A DNA stretch of 54,000 nt from Cristatella mucedo (GCA_009760855.2 WPIO01000025.1:126001-180000), one strand, 5' to 3'. Shown: positions 24,121 through 36,009, numbered from the stretch's first letter. Notes: a model not told the origin generated them from the letters alone. Translations and numbers: made by a program.

Positions 24121-24133
24121 AGCTGCTGCTGCA

Positions 24134-24164
<31 letters not shown>

Positions 24165-24200
24165 ATGCTGCTGATGCTGCTGCTGCTGCTCCTGCTCCTG
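24121..24200. repeat. CTG repeat with ATG/CTC interruptions
   Basis: ctgctgctgcagctgctg...gatgctgctgatgctg...ctcctgctcctg. The minus strand gives a poly-Gln frame. Confidence 0.92.
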
Positions 24201-24284
24201 TTTAGCTCTTTGAGCCCTTTTCACCGGCACTCGAAATTTCGTAAGCTCTGGAGCTCTCCCCTAAGCTTTCACCCGACGTCTTCC

Positions 24285-24600
24285 ACTCAGCACATCACGA
24301 GCAGCATCAACGGGCTGCCACGGCTGTGGTGGGCCTTCCGAACATCGAAAAAAATTGTGCCCTGCTTATACCTGGATACCGCATCCAAGTTGGTCCATGC
24401 ATTTGCGACTTCCCGTCTCGACTTACTCATTAGCTGCATGTCTTCCGGCTAATGCAATGAGGCTCTTACAGTTGGTGCAAAACTCTGCAGCCAGGCTTGT
24501 TTGCGACGATCATCGCATTTGCCACACTGCTTCTCTTTTGACTTACATGGGCTCCCACCAAGCAGTGCATTGACAGAAAAAGTTTTAGTCACTCATGTTC
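24285..24600 (+). mobile_element. L2-type LINE, RT fragment
   Basis: Pieces STQHITSSINGLP, LDTASKLVHAFATSRLDLL, then LPANAMRLLQLVQNSAARLV and HTASLLTYMGSHQAVH in two frames match the 18.9 kb RT. No 3' tail found; a CTG repeat lies just upstream. Confidence 0.8.
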
Positions 24601-25489
24601 AGATCTCTGCATTCTCTGACTCGTTCGGGTAGCAGCCGGCCGCGCCTCGGAGTAGGACAATCCAAGTAGGGCAATCCAAGGGCCGAGCATGGAAAATTGT
24701 TCGGGGAATCTGTGAACTGCGTACCTAATTTAGCTAATTCGGAATTATTGCCGAAGTGGGAGCGCTGCATCGTCAGTGAGGGTTTCGGAGGCACTAGCAG
24801 CCGGCGGTGGAGGGCAGAGCAACCGTTTTGCTTTTTTGAGAGCGTGCATTGATTGGCGTAGCTAACATGTTGTCAGCAAATTGGTGGAGGGCAGGAAGCT
24901 AGCCTTTCTTATAAATTGCATGTGTTCAGTTCAGTCTCGTTTCCTTGAAAAACATATCCGTTTCTATGCATGACCCCTAAAGCCCGACGCCGTGCATTGA
25001 CCCGTTTATGCTTTAAATAGGCCATCGTTCGATCAACACTTAAAAAGTCTGGATTTCATTCAGAGGTCGCAGCAAACAATCACTCAGTTTCCCTTTATCA
25101 TTTTCTTGTCCGGTAGACTCAAAAGATGATCACCGAGTAGCTTGTAGAACATATTTTGAAAAGAATGAGCTGTCAGAAGAACTTCAGTCGAGACTCAAGC
25201 GACACCATTCCATCAGATGTTAGCTAGATGTTACTGGTATGGCCCGGCTTGATCTGTCCGGATACGTTCGACACTGGTGATTAAGATATAATTAATGCAA
25301 ACGGCTTGGTCGGCTTGGCAGGCGAGGCACTAGCGCGAGGTTCAAATCTTACTTATCCGATGGTGTTCAATCCGTGTCGTGCGGTGGTCAAGTCTCATAC
25401 AGCAGACCCGTCGTTTGTCGAGTTCTACAAGGGTCCATTGGTAGAGATCCTCTGAGAACAGTAATGATTCTGGCCCATACAATCGGATA

Positions 25490-25625
25490 TGTAACCTAAT
25501 GTAAAGTATCTCCATCTGTAACTGCACAAAATCACAAAGACTAAGCGGGTTTTACTCAGATGAGTTTTCTGTAGCGCACTCAAAGGCTATGCGGCTTTCC
25601 GTTCGCATTCTGTAGCCAACAACAG
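25490..25625. repeat. Unclassified dispersed repeat, copy 2
   Basis: Second copy of the repeat at 10884-11010; a short third match (aagcctaagcgactttcggtt) is at about 40206-40226. Confidence 0.6.
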
Positions 25626-26065
25626 ACTTCGTCTCACGCAGCGAAGAGAAATTTAGCAGCACAGCTAAGTCAGGAGAGCAGTCGAGGTAGTGAGTAGCGC
25701 GAAGGAGTAGCAGCTCAGGAGGGCTGGAAAGATGCCGACGATAACCAAGGACATTGACAGAGAGTTCGCAAGCGAATCTTAATCGAAGATTAGAAAGCGG
25801 TGATCGCTGCTCGAATAGCATCAGCAGCAGCACAGCGCCAGCGCCTGGCCGCCCACCTTCCCGCGGTCCACGACTCCCATCCCATTCGCCTATGACCTAC
25901 TCGCCAATTGCCTCTCAGACTGACTCTTGACCGCTGACCTTTGTGACGGACAGGACCCTAGTCAACACTTCAGTATCCAGTTTGCCTTCAATACGGCCAC
26001 TATTGAACGGCGTTTGGCGCAGCAGAGCTCTTCAATAAATTACTATGGCTGCATTAGTGCTCGCC

Positions 26066-26150
26066 AACAGCCAAGTGCTGCACAGCTGATCTGATCATTC
26101 TTAGCCAACTGCCAAGTGCTGGATAGCCGACCTGAGCATCCTTAGCCAGC
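26066..26150. repeat. About 45-bp imperfect tandem repeat, 2 copies
   Basis: ccaacagccaagtgctgcacagc...cattcttagcca and ccaactgccaagtgctggatagc...catccttagcca follow each other. Confidence 0.75.
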
Positions 26151-28229
26151 GCTGCCGTATTGCTTCCGATTCAAGTACTGATTGCATTAGTCGACATTTA
26201 AATATACTATATTTGACGTAGAGTACGGCTATCCTGCAAACCATATTTTGAGTTCGACACAATCTTAAATACGCCGACATGAAACCGAGATCACGACGAT
26301 TTTTACGGTGGCCGACGCTTCACTAGCGACTTTCGACGAAAGCCTCCTTGAAGCTCGGAAGCTTTTAATTGCTGCTTGTTGCCTAGGCCTGTTGATCATC
26401 TTCTGACTTTGCAGGCTTCCGCACAGTGATTCTAATAAATCTGGTACAGCAAGTGTGTCTATAGCCAAAATCGTGGAGGCCTTAGCATACCAGCTAATCA
26501 CTGGGTTGGTGAATCACAACTCAATTGGGTTTGTTGCGAAGCTGGTCTCATAACATGGTACAGTGGGGCTATTGCACCCCTAGTCTAGTCGGGCCGCCCC
26601 GGGCACTACCCGGTACCAAAGGCACGCGATCGTAGCGATGCTGCATTCATAACGGAAGCCGAAAGATTGTAGCTCTGGGTAAGGACTTTTTGAAGGGAAG
26701 GTTGGGCGCTGTCTCGGAAATGCCAACCGCACTCTCAATAATTTACGCCAAACAGTTTGACTTAACTTGAGAATCCATTCGGCTTAAGGAATAGCAGATC
26801 TGATGATATTTACTTTCTTTCTAGAGTATTTTAAAAACTGTATAACACTTGTAAGCTATGCTTGCTAAAAACCATCGCAGGACCTGTACGACATATTACC
26901 AAGCCATAGTAAGACAAGTTGTGTGTGCGATTTTACTTCCAGACCCGCCTTAACGCCGAAACGCAAGGTACCATAATCAGCAGCTCGCTGCAGAAGATCG
27001 CTTCTGGAATAGTGGCGTGAGCTGTTACACACTGAGGAGCAAGATAACGAAGGGACCCAACAGTTTGACCTCTCACTGAGCGATGCCAAGGCTGTGCATG
27101 TATATTAGAAGCTCCTGCAGCTGCGACGATCAAGACCAGCCCGGCAGCGGAGTAGGATGATTAAAATTCTCTAAGCATCTTAACGCACTCTCCTAATGGT
27201 CGACAAGCTAAGAATAAAAAGCACTGGGAGCAGCCACGCGATTGCTTCCTCGTCGGTAGCCTCTCGCAGCAGGAAAGCCTAGCCGGAGGTTTTTTCAGGA
27301 TCTTATTACAGTTGTCCCAAGTTACGCCTCATTTAACGGTGTAAGTTGAAACTGCTCCTGAGTTACTACCTCGTCGGCAACCAAATAAGCTAAGACTGGT
27401 TCAGTATTGTGGCTAATGTTCGTTCGCAGCGGCTGCCAGTGATGGAAAGTGGCGCCTTTAAAAAAACTCCCATCGTGCAAAGTGCAGAATTGCTAGGCGG
27501 CCATGTGCAGCGATACTACGAAACCTTGCTGAACCTGAGGAACACTAGCACGTTACACTCTATGTGTGCCGTACTCTCAAACGAGTGAGGGACACATTTA
27601 AAAACATTTAGGTACACTCGGTCCTTCTTGAACCGAGGCGAAAGCTCCGGAAGAAGCAGACAGGGGTTACATCTGGTAAAGTAGCTAAAGCTTGAATAAT
27701 AAAAGCTGGAGATTGTGGCCTTTTGCAGAACGTGTCATCAGTTATGGTGCTGCTAATGTACTTGAGCACGTTTTACAAATTCATCGTTTGGACTCACGCG
27801 ACTTGAAAAATTACATTTTCGATTAAATATGATGCGATATTCAACATCACAAATTGAGGAAATCTTTCGGGAAAGAGCAATAAAGTATTCATCGTCCAAG
27901 GTAATAGTATAAAATCTAACACTAGATAACACTATATAACACTAGAAAAGATGGGAATTGCATATTGTGGCGGTGACATTAAGCGTCTCCTGGATGGCCC
28001 AAGAATAACATGTTATTTTACTGCTTGCCTGCATTAGTAGCCACGACTTATTATGCAAAAGCACGTCCTATAGTATTCTTTTAATGGATTAAGTCAGCCA
28101 GGATCATTTGAAACTATTTTTGGCTATGAGAGCTAAAGGCGAATTCGTTAAAAATTCGGCAGCAAGTCTATGTATAGCTTGCACACGAGAGTCTGGTCGT
28201 GAGACATTAATACACGCAGCAGTTAAGTA

Positions 28230-28400
28230 AGTAATAATAATAATAATAATACATTTTTTATAGCGCCTTCAGCAAAATAAATCTCTTTCTAGGCACTTTA
28301 CATTTGTTGCAAAGAAACCATGATCAAATGATTAGTAGTGGCATGCTCAACATAATACTTAAAACGCATACTTCAATTTTATTTCTGTGCTGACATGAAA
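28230..28400 (-). mobile_element. L2-type 3' end, diverged subfamily
   Basis: Tail (AAT)n tacatttttatagcgcc and ctctttctaggcactttacatttgttgc, then diverged UTR. The tacattttt-atagcgcc form is shared with copies at 7.28 and 31.9 kb and differs from the gcacttgataaagcgcc form, marking a subfamily. Confidence 0.75.
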
Positions 28401-28461
28401 AAACCTATAGGTGACGGTGATTAATGCAACGCTGCACCAGTACGAAATAAATACAGTTTAA

Positions 28462-28606
28462 ATATAATTCATTTTGATAGCGCCCTAAAAGAACTTAATC
28501 TCTATTCAGGCGCTTCGCATCTGTCACGGAGCTCTCGAGCCCACGATCTCGGCCAGACCTTGATCCCCGGGGTGCAGCACATCAACCACTTGGCGAAACC
28601 AGCTCG
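28462..28606 (-). mobile_element. SINE-A
   Basis: Minus strand: tggtttcgccaagtggttga head, B-box gatcgtgggctcgagag, tail gcgaagcgcctgaatagaga then ttaagttcttttagggcgct. The tail stem AGCGCC/GGCGCT is intact. Confidence 0.85.
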
Positions 28607-28609
28607 CAG

Positions 28610-29160
28610 CATACGCAGCCCTGAGTAACAATGAGCTGGACGACATCAGCCTGCAGCCGGCTTGCGCAGGTGCGAGAGAATGCGCCCCCGACCTCGCCAG
28701 CGGCTAAACTCAGCGGCGCCTCAACGCAAGCGAGGGCGCAGAGTAGCCACCGCCGCCGCATTCTCTCGCGCCTGCGCCCGAACAGTCTCATCCGCTACCG
28801 CTCCCAGTCGAAGCCCGCTCTTCCGCCCATGGCGGCGCCGCGCATCATAAATCCCGCTCTCTCGGACTCGGCCGATTGCTTGCGTTCGCAGTGGATGTAC
28901 GCGAAAAAGATCAGAGAGAACGATACGGCGCCACTCGGCTGCGGCGGCGCAGCTCCAAAGTGGCCTCGCGTGGCCTCCGAGGAGCGAAGCCGGATAGCGG
29001 GCCGACGATCAAAGAACGGCCTCGTCCGTCTCGGGCAAGATGGGCTGACGATTGAAACTAGCGCGCTCTTCCGGGAGCAGCTACGCGAGCTCTCGGCGGC
29101 GGTGGCAGCGACGGGGCAGTACCGCTCTACCGCATGCGTTGCTCAAACGGCGGCGTTCTA
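28610..29160. promoter_or_regulatory. CpG-rich block
   Basis: CG-dense, with a 176-codon plus frame of low complexity (Ala/Arg/Ser) and no domain; gcccatggcggcgcc at about 28827. Confidence 0.3.
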
Positions 29161-29492
29161 GAGCGGCCAGATTATGAGTGACGAAATAATATACGCGATT
29201 CCTGCATTATAACGATCTGGAACCGGTTACGTCACAATCCAAGGTTAAGCGATTTAAAAGCCATTCTCGTGAAATACAGTCAGTTGAGCTCAAGACGTTG
29301 AATCAGCCAGGTAGGAGTTGCGCCCGAAGTTGCAGACGGAGATACACGACATGACATGAGGCAATGCGCCGGTTGGCAATCGGTTGGCGAACTGGGCGCC
29401 GGCGCCGTGAGAGCTGCTGCACGATATGGCTAATGCAGGACGCCTGTAACCCCGAGTGACCGTAGAATATAGAATAGACTTCTCGACACTAT

Positions 29493-29493
<1 letters not shown>

Positions 29494-29541
<48 letters not shown>
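29494..29541. repeat. TA microsatellite
   Basis: Pure at/ta run of about 48 bp. Confidence 0.94.
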
Positions 29542-29550
<9 letters not shown>

Positions 29551-29596
29551 GTGTGTGTAAGTATAATTTTGGATTTGAACCTGTTACAAAAAGTTA

Positions 29597-29662
29597 CGTG
29601 AGTGTGTGCATGTGCATGTGCGTGTGTGTGCGTGCGTGCGTGTGTATGTGCGAGTGTGTGTA
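29597..29662. repeat. GT-rich microsatellite
   Basis: gtgagtgtgtgcatgtgcatgtgcgtgtg and similar, next to an old SINE-A. Confidence 0.88.
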
Positions 29663-29795
29663 ATATAAATCATTTGCGGAAGCGCTATGAGAGAACTGAA
29701 TCTCAATCGAGGCGCGTCGCATACGCCACAGGGCTAGAAACCGTGACCTCGATCATCGGAGGCGAGCAACTTGACCCCTGGGCCAAACTAGGGCG
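29658..29795 (-). mobile_element. SINE-A, old copy
   Basis: Minus strand: tagtttggcccaggggtcaa head, decayed B box (gaggtcacggtttctagccc) and tail gcgcctcgattgagattcag; diverged but complete in order. Confidence 0.7.
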
Positions 29796-29799
29796 GCAC

Positions 29800-31110
29800 G
29801 GGCGGTTCTCGTTGCCATCGAGTTTCGCCGCCGTCGGCGTGCCTGCGGGCATCAACGCTGCGGGCGTACGAGTCTCGCGCAGCCGCGCTCCGATGCCGGC
29901 GGCTTCGTCGGTACGCGCCACAGCAAGTACCAGCACCAGCACGGGGGCGCTCGGGCCGCATTTTCGGCTCGAGCGCTTCAGTGTAGGAGCCGCAACACCG
30001 ATGCGATGCTCGTAACGCTTCGCGCTTCGCTGGCGGCCGAAGCGACGCGGCAAATTGTCCCTAATTGGGCATCGGCGCTAAAATCCAATCGAAGAGCCTC
30101 TCGCGCGCTTTCTTAGAGACGCTAACTTGGTTAGCCAGCGCGCCGAGCCCATTGGAAGGCGCCGACGGGCGCGGCGTCCACTGGAATCGCGCACGAAGCC
30201 CGCTGAAAGCTCCACTCGAAAGCCCGACGACTCCCAGCGGAAGACAGCTTCTGGGGGGGGAGCGACATCGCCGCACGATTAATTCGATATCGCTAATAGG
30301 ACGGGCAGGCTGCAGGACGCATCGATCCGAGACACCCTCGCGGCGTCACGCTTCGGTAATCGCCGCCGCCGCCGCCACCGCCGCCGCTGCCGCCGGAACG
30401 GTGCCGATGGTCGGTCGATGCGGCTGCAGCCGCTCGGTGCACTTAGCGCTAATTGCGGCTGAGCCGCCCCGAGCTCGCGCACCGCCGGCCGGCGAACACT
30501 CGCCGGCCGGACGAAGACTCTTTTACTTCGGCGCGCGTCGTCATTTCATCACCGCCGTCCTTCGTCCGTCGGGAGCTCCGTTCGACCGCCGACGCCGCCG
30601 CTCGAAGGAGCCGGAGATCACGCGCAGCCGCGCGCTCCGACTCTCGAAGCGGCGGCGTACGCTGCACGGGCGAACTCCTGAGCGTGGCGTTTTCGAACTC
30701 GTTTTCGAAGCCTCCACCGACTTGGCAGCTGATGCGACACCGAACGGGGGCGCTCCTCCTTCGAGCGCAGCGCCACCACCGAGGCTGCCGCCTGCCACTT
30801 TCGCCGCGTCTCGCACGCTCTGGGCGATTTAAAGTTGCCAGCCGGCTCTCAATTCGCTCGCTCGCTCGCTCGCCCGCACGTTCGCGAGAATCCTTGCGCG
30901 GGCAGCGGGCGCTGAAACGGGTTCGCGGGAGCGAACGAGCTGAGCGCCGGGCAACGAGCTGAGCGCCGGGCGGCGCCCGCACTGACGTTGCAAACGGAAA
31001 AAGCGGCCGCGTGAACGTTCGAAGACGGCGCACGGAAGGCTATCGAAGCCGCTGCGACCCGCGGCGAACAGTGAACCGCGGCTGAGTGAACCGCTCAGAG
31101 TGACGGCTCT
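29800..31110. promoter_or_regulatory. CpG-rich block
   Basis: The longest CG-dense stretch besides 2-3.4 kb, with a GCC run (30362-30392) and a duplicated word aacgagctgagcgccgggc (about 30934-30970). The 255-codon plus frame and 194-codon minus frame overlap each other and show no domain. Confidence 0.35.
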
Positions 31111-31604
31111 GGCGAATACCGTGCATTGCTTCAATCGTTGCCTGATTGGAATTATTTCATAACTACAGTAGTCCTCGATAAAGGACTTCAATCAAATCAG
31201 CAACGCCGTCAGTGAGGGTCGCTGTCCGATACAGTTGACGAGCCAGAGGCAAAAGGTTGGATAAAGGATTTAGGTCGGCAATTGACAAATAGTCAGCTTC
31301 AATTATTGACCAGTAGTTGGCTGCGAGCAAGCTCTGCGGTGAGAAGCGGCTGCGATGCCGACGAAGCGTCGACCAACGGGGCTCCGTTGCATGACAGCGC
31401 GGGCAACGGGTGAAATCGCGTCTCATCGCTCTCCGTCGCGTGCGCGATACGGAGGACGCGGCGGTCAACTGCACAGGTCGTTCGCACGAACGACGCCACT
31501 ACCCTGCGATTACCGGAAGTCGATTCGCGTAAGTCGAGCCCCGAGAAAGCAAACGCACAGCAGTCCTACGCCGATCAATGAGCACAATTTATTATGATTT
31601 AAAG
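31111..31604. other. Unassigned sequence
   Basis: Right shoulder of the 29.8-31.1 kb CpG-rich block up to a SINE-A; no gene recognised. Confidence 0.4.
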
Positions 31605-31750
31605 GAAAATATATAATTAATTTATATACCGCCCCAAGAGAACGTAATCTCTATTCAGGCGCTTCGCATGTGCCTCGGGGCTCGAGCCCACGACCTCAGC
31701 CAGACCTTGGTCATGGCGAGCACCTTAACCGCTGGACCAAACCAGCTCGG
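31605..31750 (-). mobile_element. SINE-A
   Basis: Minus strand: ctggtttggtccagcggtta head, gaggtcgtgggctcgagccc B box, tail gcgaagcgcctgaatagaga then acgttctcttggggcggta. Well preserved. Confidence 0.87.
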
Positions 31751-31901
31751 CATCACAGCTGGCCGTCTATTTTATGGTCAAACGAAAAAACACGACGCAG
31801 CAGAAGATGTTGTAACTTCAGTAAAACGATTACACACCATCAAGAATCATTCCCCCTTCGCGAAGGCAGTCATTAAAGAGCAATAGGAAAGTTAATATTG
31901 A

Positions 31902-31998
31902 TAATACATTTGTATAGCTCCTGCAAATAATGTAATATCTTTCTAGGCACTTTACATATGCTGTAATGGAAGCACGATCAAATGTTTTGTGGGGTGTA
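31902..31998 (-). mobile_element. L2-type 3' end fragment
   Basis: ataatacatttgtatagctcc ... tatctttctaggcactttacatatgctg ... gcacgatcaaatg: the diverged tail subfamily, without coding sequence. Confidence 0.7.
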
Positions 31999-32295
31999 CT
32001 AGCTCCTCTTGGTCTTTTCGGATAAAGTGCCCAAGCAGCCTGGCAAGACTTCTGCCGTTTTGTCGTTACGTCATTTCACCATAGGGTCAGTGCAATGTTC
32101 GCGACTGAGGCGATTGTCTTCAGCGAGCTTTTGTCACCAGCTTTCGGCAAGTCTTGAATTTCGTGGATGCCTATTTATATGTATCTGTAAGTAGTCTCTC
32201 GTCGCTGAAAACTCGCAACTTCTGTTTGCTACCGAAACTTACCTCTGCCGTTTCTGGATGAACGGACTTCCACGAAACTAGCCCTCTATATAAGG

Positions 32296-32309
32296 AGAGA
32301 GAGAGATGG

Positions 32310-32343
<34 letters not shown>

Positions 32344-32505
32344 GTGAGTCTGGGAGAACGAAAGGGAGCGAAGAAGAGGTGTGATTTTTGAGGAGAGCAG
32401 AGAGAATGTGGGGTTTAAGATGATAAAGTGAAGACGGAGAGACAGAGACACCGGTAGAAAGACACAGAGAAAGACGTAGAGAGAGCGAGAGAGATATAAG
32501 GAGTG

Positions 32506-32549
<44 letters not shown>

Positions 32550-32580
32550 GAAAGAGCTAGTTTGAGTAGATTTGAGAGAG
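32296..32580. repeat. GA-rich low-complexity region
   Basis: Two pure GA runs (about 32312-32340 and 32508-32545) in purine-rich sequence, ending at a SINE-A. Confidence 0.88.
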
Positions 32581-32593
32581 AATGATAGAGTGT

Positions 32594-32720
32594 TGAGTTG
32601 GTCCAGTGGTTAAGGGGCTCGCCCCGACCAAGGTCTGGCCGAGGTCGTGGGCTCGAGCCCCGTGGCATTTGCGAAGCGCCTGATTAGAGATTAAGTTCTT
32701 TTGTGGTACAAATTAATTAT
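32594..32720 (+). mobile_element. SINE-A, next to the hAT insertion
   Basis: Plus strand: gagttggtccagtggttaag A box, gaggtcgtgggctcgagccc B box, tail gcgaagcgcctgattagaga then ttaagttcttttgtgg. The hAT element starts about 25 bp after its end. Confidence 0.87.
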
Positions 32721-32726
32721 GTTTTA

Positions 32727-32743
32727 CATATATATATATATAT
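32727..32743. repeat. TA microsatellite, left flank of hAT
   Basis: Short TA run immediately left of the hAT inverted repeat; it continues on the far side of the element, so it is the likely insertion target. Confidence 0.85.
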
Positions 32744-35700
32744 TAGGGCTGTACCGGAATTCGGCTCCGGCTCCGGCTCCGGCCGAATTCCGGCCAATTT
32801 ACAAATCCGGCTCCGGCTCCGGCTCCGGCCAAAACTTGGCCGGATTTGGCCGGATTTTTCGAATTTTGGTTGAATATATTACTCGTTCCATTTATAAGAG
32901 GAAGGAGCTGGCCCGACGTCCCTGCGCTCTGCGTCGGGAGAGGGTGGGGAGGCCGAGAGGACGTTCAGACGCTGATTGAGCACTCCGACGTCAGGTCGTA
33001 ACGACATGGTTTTGACCTCGGCTCGCGGCGGAACGTTTCCGAGCGCGGTTAGATTCTCAGACGTCAGAGCGGAACGCTGCGAGCGGCAGCCCGTCGTCGG
33101 TCAGGCCGCACCATAGATTCGTTCGCAGTGCATTTGGTCTCACGAAGCCGCACTTGGCGGAAGCGTGCGGAACTTCTTCACGGTATACCTTCATTGCAAT
33201 AGCAGTCACTCTGCAGCCAAGGCGAGACAACTTGCAAATCCGTGCAGGTAACAACACCACTAGCACTGTATATCTTTTGCGCTTTTTTCCGAAATTTGAG
33301 TTTTGCGTAGTGCGCAGTGTTGCTAGCGCCAGACCGCGTCACTACAGAAGTCACTGAACACATTTTGGTTGGTCTGGTGTGCCGCGACAGCTTTTGGCAG
33401 TTAATCGCGCCCCGCTGAAGTACGTAACCTAAAACGGGGCTGCATTCACGTATTTGAATTCTGTACATAGGACCAGGTCAGTGTGACTGCCGTGGAGAAT
33501 GCGTGTGTGTGCGTGCAGTGCGCATAAATTGCTGGCTATACGCGTAAAGGGCGGCCTTATAAATAAATCCAAAAGTCTTTTAATTGTGTTTTATTTTTAA
33601 CTAGATGACAGACAAAATGAAAAACAGTCCAGTTTGGGAATACTTCAGAGAAAAGGACGGTGACAGCTCAAAATCCCAGTGTTTGCTGTGTCCAAGCATC
33701 TTGTCACGTGGTAAACCAGATGAGCCCAAAAAATTTTCAACTTCGGCCATGCTGACACATCTTCGCTCAAAACATTATAAAGAATACAACGAAATGCAAA
33801 CCAAAATTGCTAATGCAAAGAAGAAGGCTGAAACTGCAGCACTGCCGAATGTTACACCTGGTGCAATAGGCAAAGTCATGATCCAGAAAACGATTCCCGA
33901 ACAAGTTGCATGCATGAAAGTATGGGATATCAATAACAGCTCATCAGTGAGAATTCACCGTGCCATTGCTAAGATGATAATAACAGATATGCAACCGGTT
34001 CAGATTGTTGAGAAGGCAGGCTTTGTTGAACTCATGGGAGTTTTAGAGAGGCGTTACACTGTTCCATCACGAAAATATTTTGCAGAGAGAGTCATTCCTG
34101 AAATTAATGATGAAGTTTGCACCCAGCTGTTGGTAATACTCGATCCAGCAACTACTCCGTTTCTGTCCTTTACCACTGATACATGGACAGCAGACAATAC
34201 TGTGCAATCATTCATGGGCTTAACTGCCCATTGGCTGACAGAGGAGTTTGAAAACATGAGTTTTGTGTTGGATTGCATGCCATTTGCTGGTCATCACACT
34301 GCTGCTGGACTGATGACTGCCTTTCAGCAGATGCTTGACAAATGGAACATTAGCTTTGGACGCTGTCATGTCGTACTTCGAGACAATGCGGCGAACATAT
34401 CAAAATGTTTTCGTGATGCCAACATAAAAAGCTTCGGGTGCTTTGCACATACCATGCAGTTATGTGTGCATGACGGATTGCTCAGTCAGCGGGGAGTATC
34501 AGACATAATAAGTATCGGAAAGAAATTAGTTGTCATTTTAAACATTCTTCATCTGCGAGTGGTCGGTTCAAGGAGTTGCAGGCTGAACTGGGTTTGCCAG
34601 ACCACCAGCTGTTACAAGACGTGAGCACAAGATGGAACTCAACGTTTTACATGCTGCGTCGTCTATGTGAACAGCGTCGTGCATTAACCCTCTACTGTTC
34701 AGAAGTCGTTGGCACTTCCTGCCCAACTGCACATCAGTGGTCCGTGGCTGAAAATGCTGTGTCCGTGCTTGCTCCGTTTGAAGAGGCAACAAGAGAAGTT
34801 AGCCGTGAAGCAGCACGTATATCACTAGTTATTCCTATTGTAACAGCTCTGCGGAACCTGTTGAAGAAGGACTGCACAGATGCAGGTGTAAAGACTATGA
34901 GGTCAACCCTAATCAACTCATTGAATGAACGCTTTGACAGTATCGAGCAGGAAGCCCTGTATACAGTGGCGACAATGATTGATCCACGATTCAAAACAAA
35001 ATTCTTCTCATCAGAAGCTACACTGACAGCTACAAAAGCAAGGGTTCTGCTTGCATTCAATGAATGGACAGGGCAGATAGAAACTGTGCAAGATGGAAGC
35101 CACAAAAATCAGTCTGAGCGGCAGGTTGACACAAATGAAGAAATTCCAGCCAAGCAAGCCCGGCTGGATAATTCTTCTCAATCATCAGTACTTTGGGAAT
35201 GTTTTGATGACATTTTTCAATCTACTGCTGGTACCACAGGCAGTGAGCAACAACCAGACATTGACAGTCAGCTGAACAAATACTTGGCAGAGCCATTAAT
35301 AAACAGAGAGGCTGATCCACTACAGTGGTGGAGACAGAACAGGGAACGACTGCCAGATCTGGCAACAGTAGCTCGCGTTTATTTGGGTGCTCCACCAACA
35401 AGTGTACCTTCAGAACGTTTGTTCAGTGTTGCTGGGGAAGTCCTCAGTGATCATCGAAGTTCACTTCTGCCAGAGAATGCAGCTCGACTGATATTTCTCA
35501 AATATAATTCAAAACTGATGAAATAAATTTAAGAAACAAATGTATGAAAAATATATAAAATTACAGTACTTATTTTTGTATTTTTGAATTTTGAACTTTA
35601 GTCTCTTTTCATTTTTTTTGTGTTATTACCAATATTATGATGTAAAAAATGTTTACTCAATTTTTTAATAAAATGTCACTGCTATACGATTATCACTGAG

Positions 35701-35948
35701 GTCTCCCACAGCAACACCTATTACACAAAAATAAACAAACAGCAAAAGACAATGATGCTACTTATTATTAATAATATTTTTTTAATTAAATATTTATTGT
35801 AGTATATATCCTCAAGTAAAAACTTGGTAGTACAAATGGTAAAAATTTGTCCGATGAACAAATCCGGCCGGCTCCGGCCGTATTTGTCATCAAAAATCCG
35901 GCAAATCCGGCTCCGGCCGAATTTGAAAAAATCAAATCCGGTACAGCC

Positions 35949-35951
<3 letters not shown>
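32744..35951 (+). mobile_element. hAT DNA transposon, full length (3.2 kb)
   Basis: Terminal inverted repeats start TAGGGCTGTACCGGA on the left and end TCCGGTACAGCCCTA on the right. The flanking 8 bp are atatatat on both sides, the TSD length expected for hAT, though both lie in a TA microsatellite so the duplication is not diagnostic. Both subterminal regions (about 32755-32850 and 35860-35930) carry many copies of CCGGCT, possible transposase-binding sites. The interior encodes one transposase broken once. Apart from that the copy looks young. Confidence 0.93.
33605..35526 (+). pseudogene. hAT transposase with BED zinc finger, one frameshift
   Basis: Two overlapping frames, 33605-34624 and about 34533-35526, together form one hAT transposase of roughly 640 residues. 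N-terminal BED finger: C26-x2-C29 and H52-x4-H57. The RNase-H-like core has FTTDTWTADN (Asp about 192) and LRDNAANISK (Asp about 260). The C-terminal hAT dimerisation region reads WWRQNRERLPDLATVARVYL then PSERLFSVAGEVLSDHR. Near 34531-34533 the frame changes: the first frame goes out of homology after IGKKLV and the other frame resumes with HFKHSSSASGRFKELQ, consistent with a 1-nt deletion. Closest in style to animal ZBED-like hAT proteins. Because of the frameshift this copy probably makes no full transposase; a domesticated gene is unlikely given intact transposon ends. Confidence 0.92.

Positions 35952-35980
<29 letters not shown>
35952..35980. repeat. TA microsatellite, right flank of hAT
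   Basis: TA run immediately right of the hAT element, continuing the target microsatellite; a further short AT-rich patch follows to about 36007. Confidence 0.85.
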
Positions 35981-35982
<2 letters not shown>

Positions 35983-36009
35983 CATATCATTATTTATATA
36001 TATATCAAT

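Larger units (their letters stand above)
24601..28229. other. Unassigned sequence, longest repeat-poor stretch
   Basis: Apart from the unclassified repeat (25490-25625) and a tandem repeat (26066-26150) nothing was recognised. The minus frame 26265-26501 is unidentified. Confidence 0.4.

Noticed and set aside
23892-24230. Poly-Gln protein on the minus strand
   Set aside because: The Gln run comes from a CTG repeat; its flank on one side runs into a SINE-A and no domain is visible.
30065-31033. 255- and 194-codon open frames on opposite strands
   Set aside because: Overlapping antisense frames in CpG-rich DNA with Ala/Arg/Ser-rich composition and no domain.
33605-35526. Domesticated ZBED host gene
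   Set aside because: Complete transposon ends flank it and the frame is broken once, so an ordinary transposon copy explains it better.
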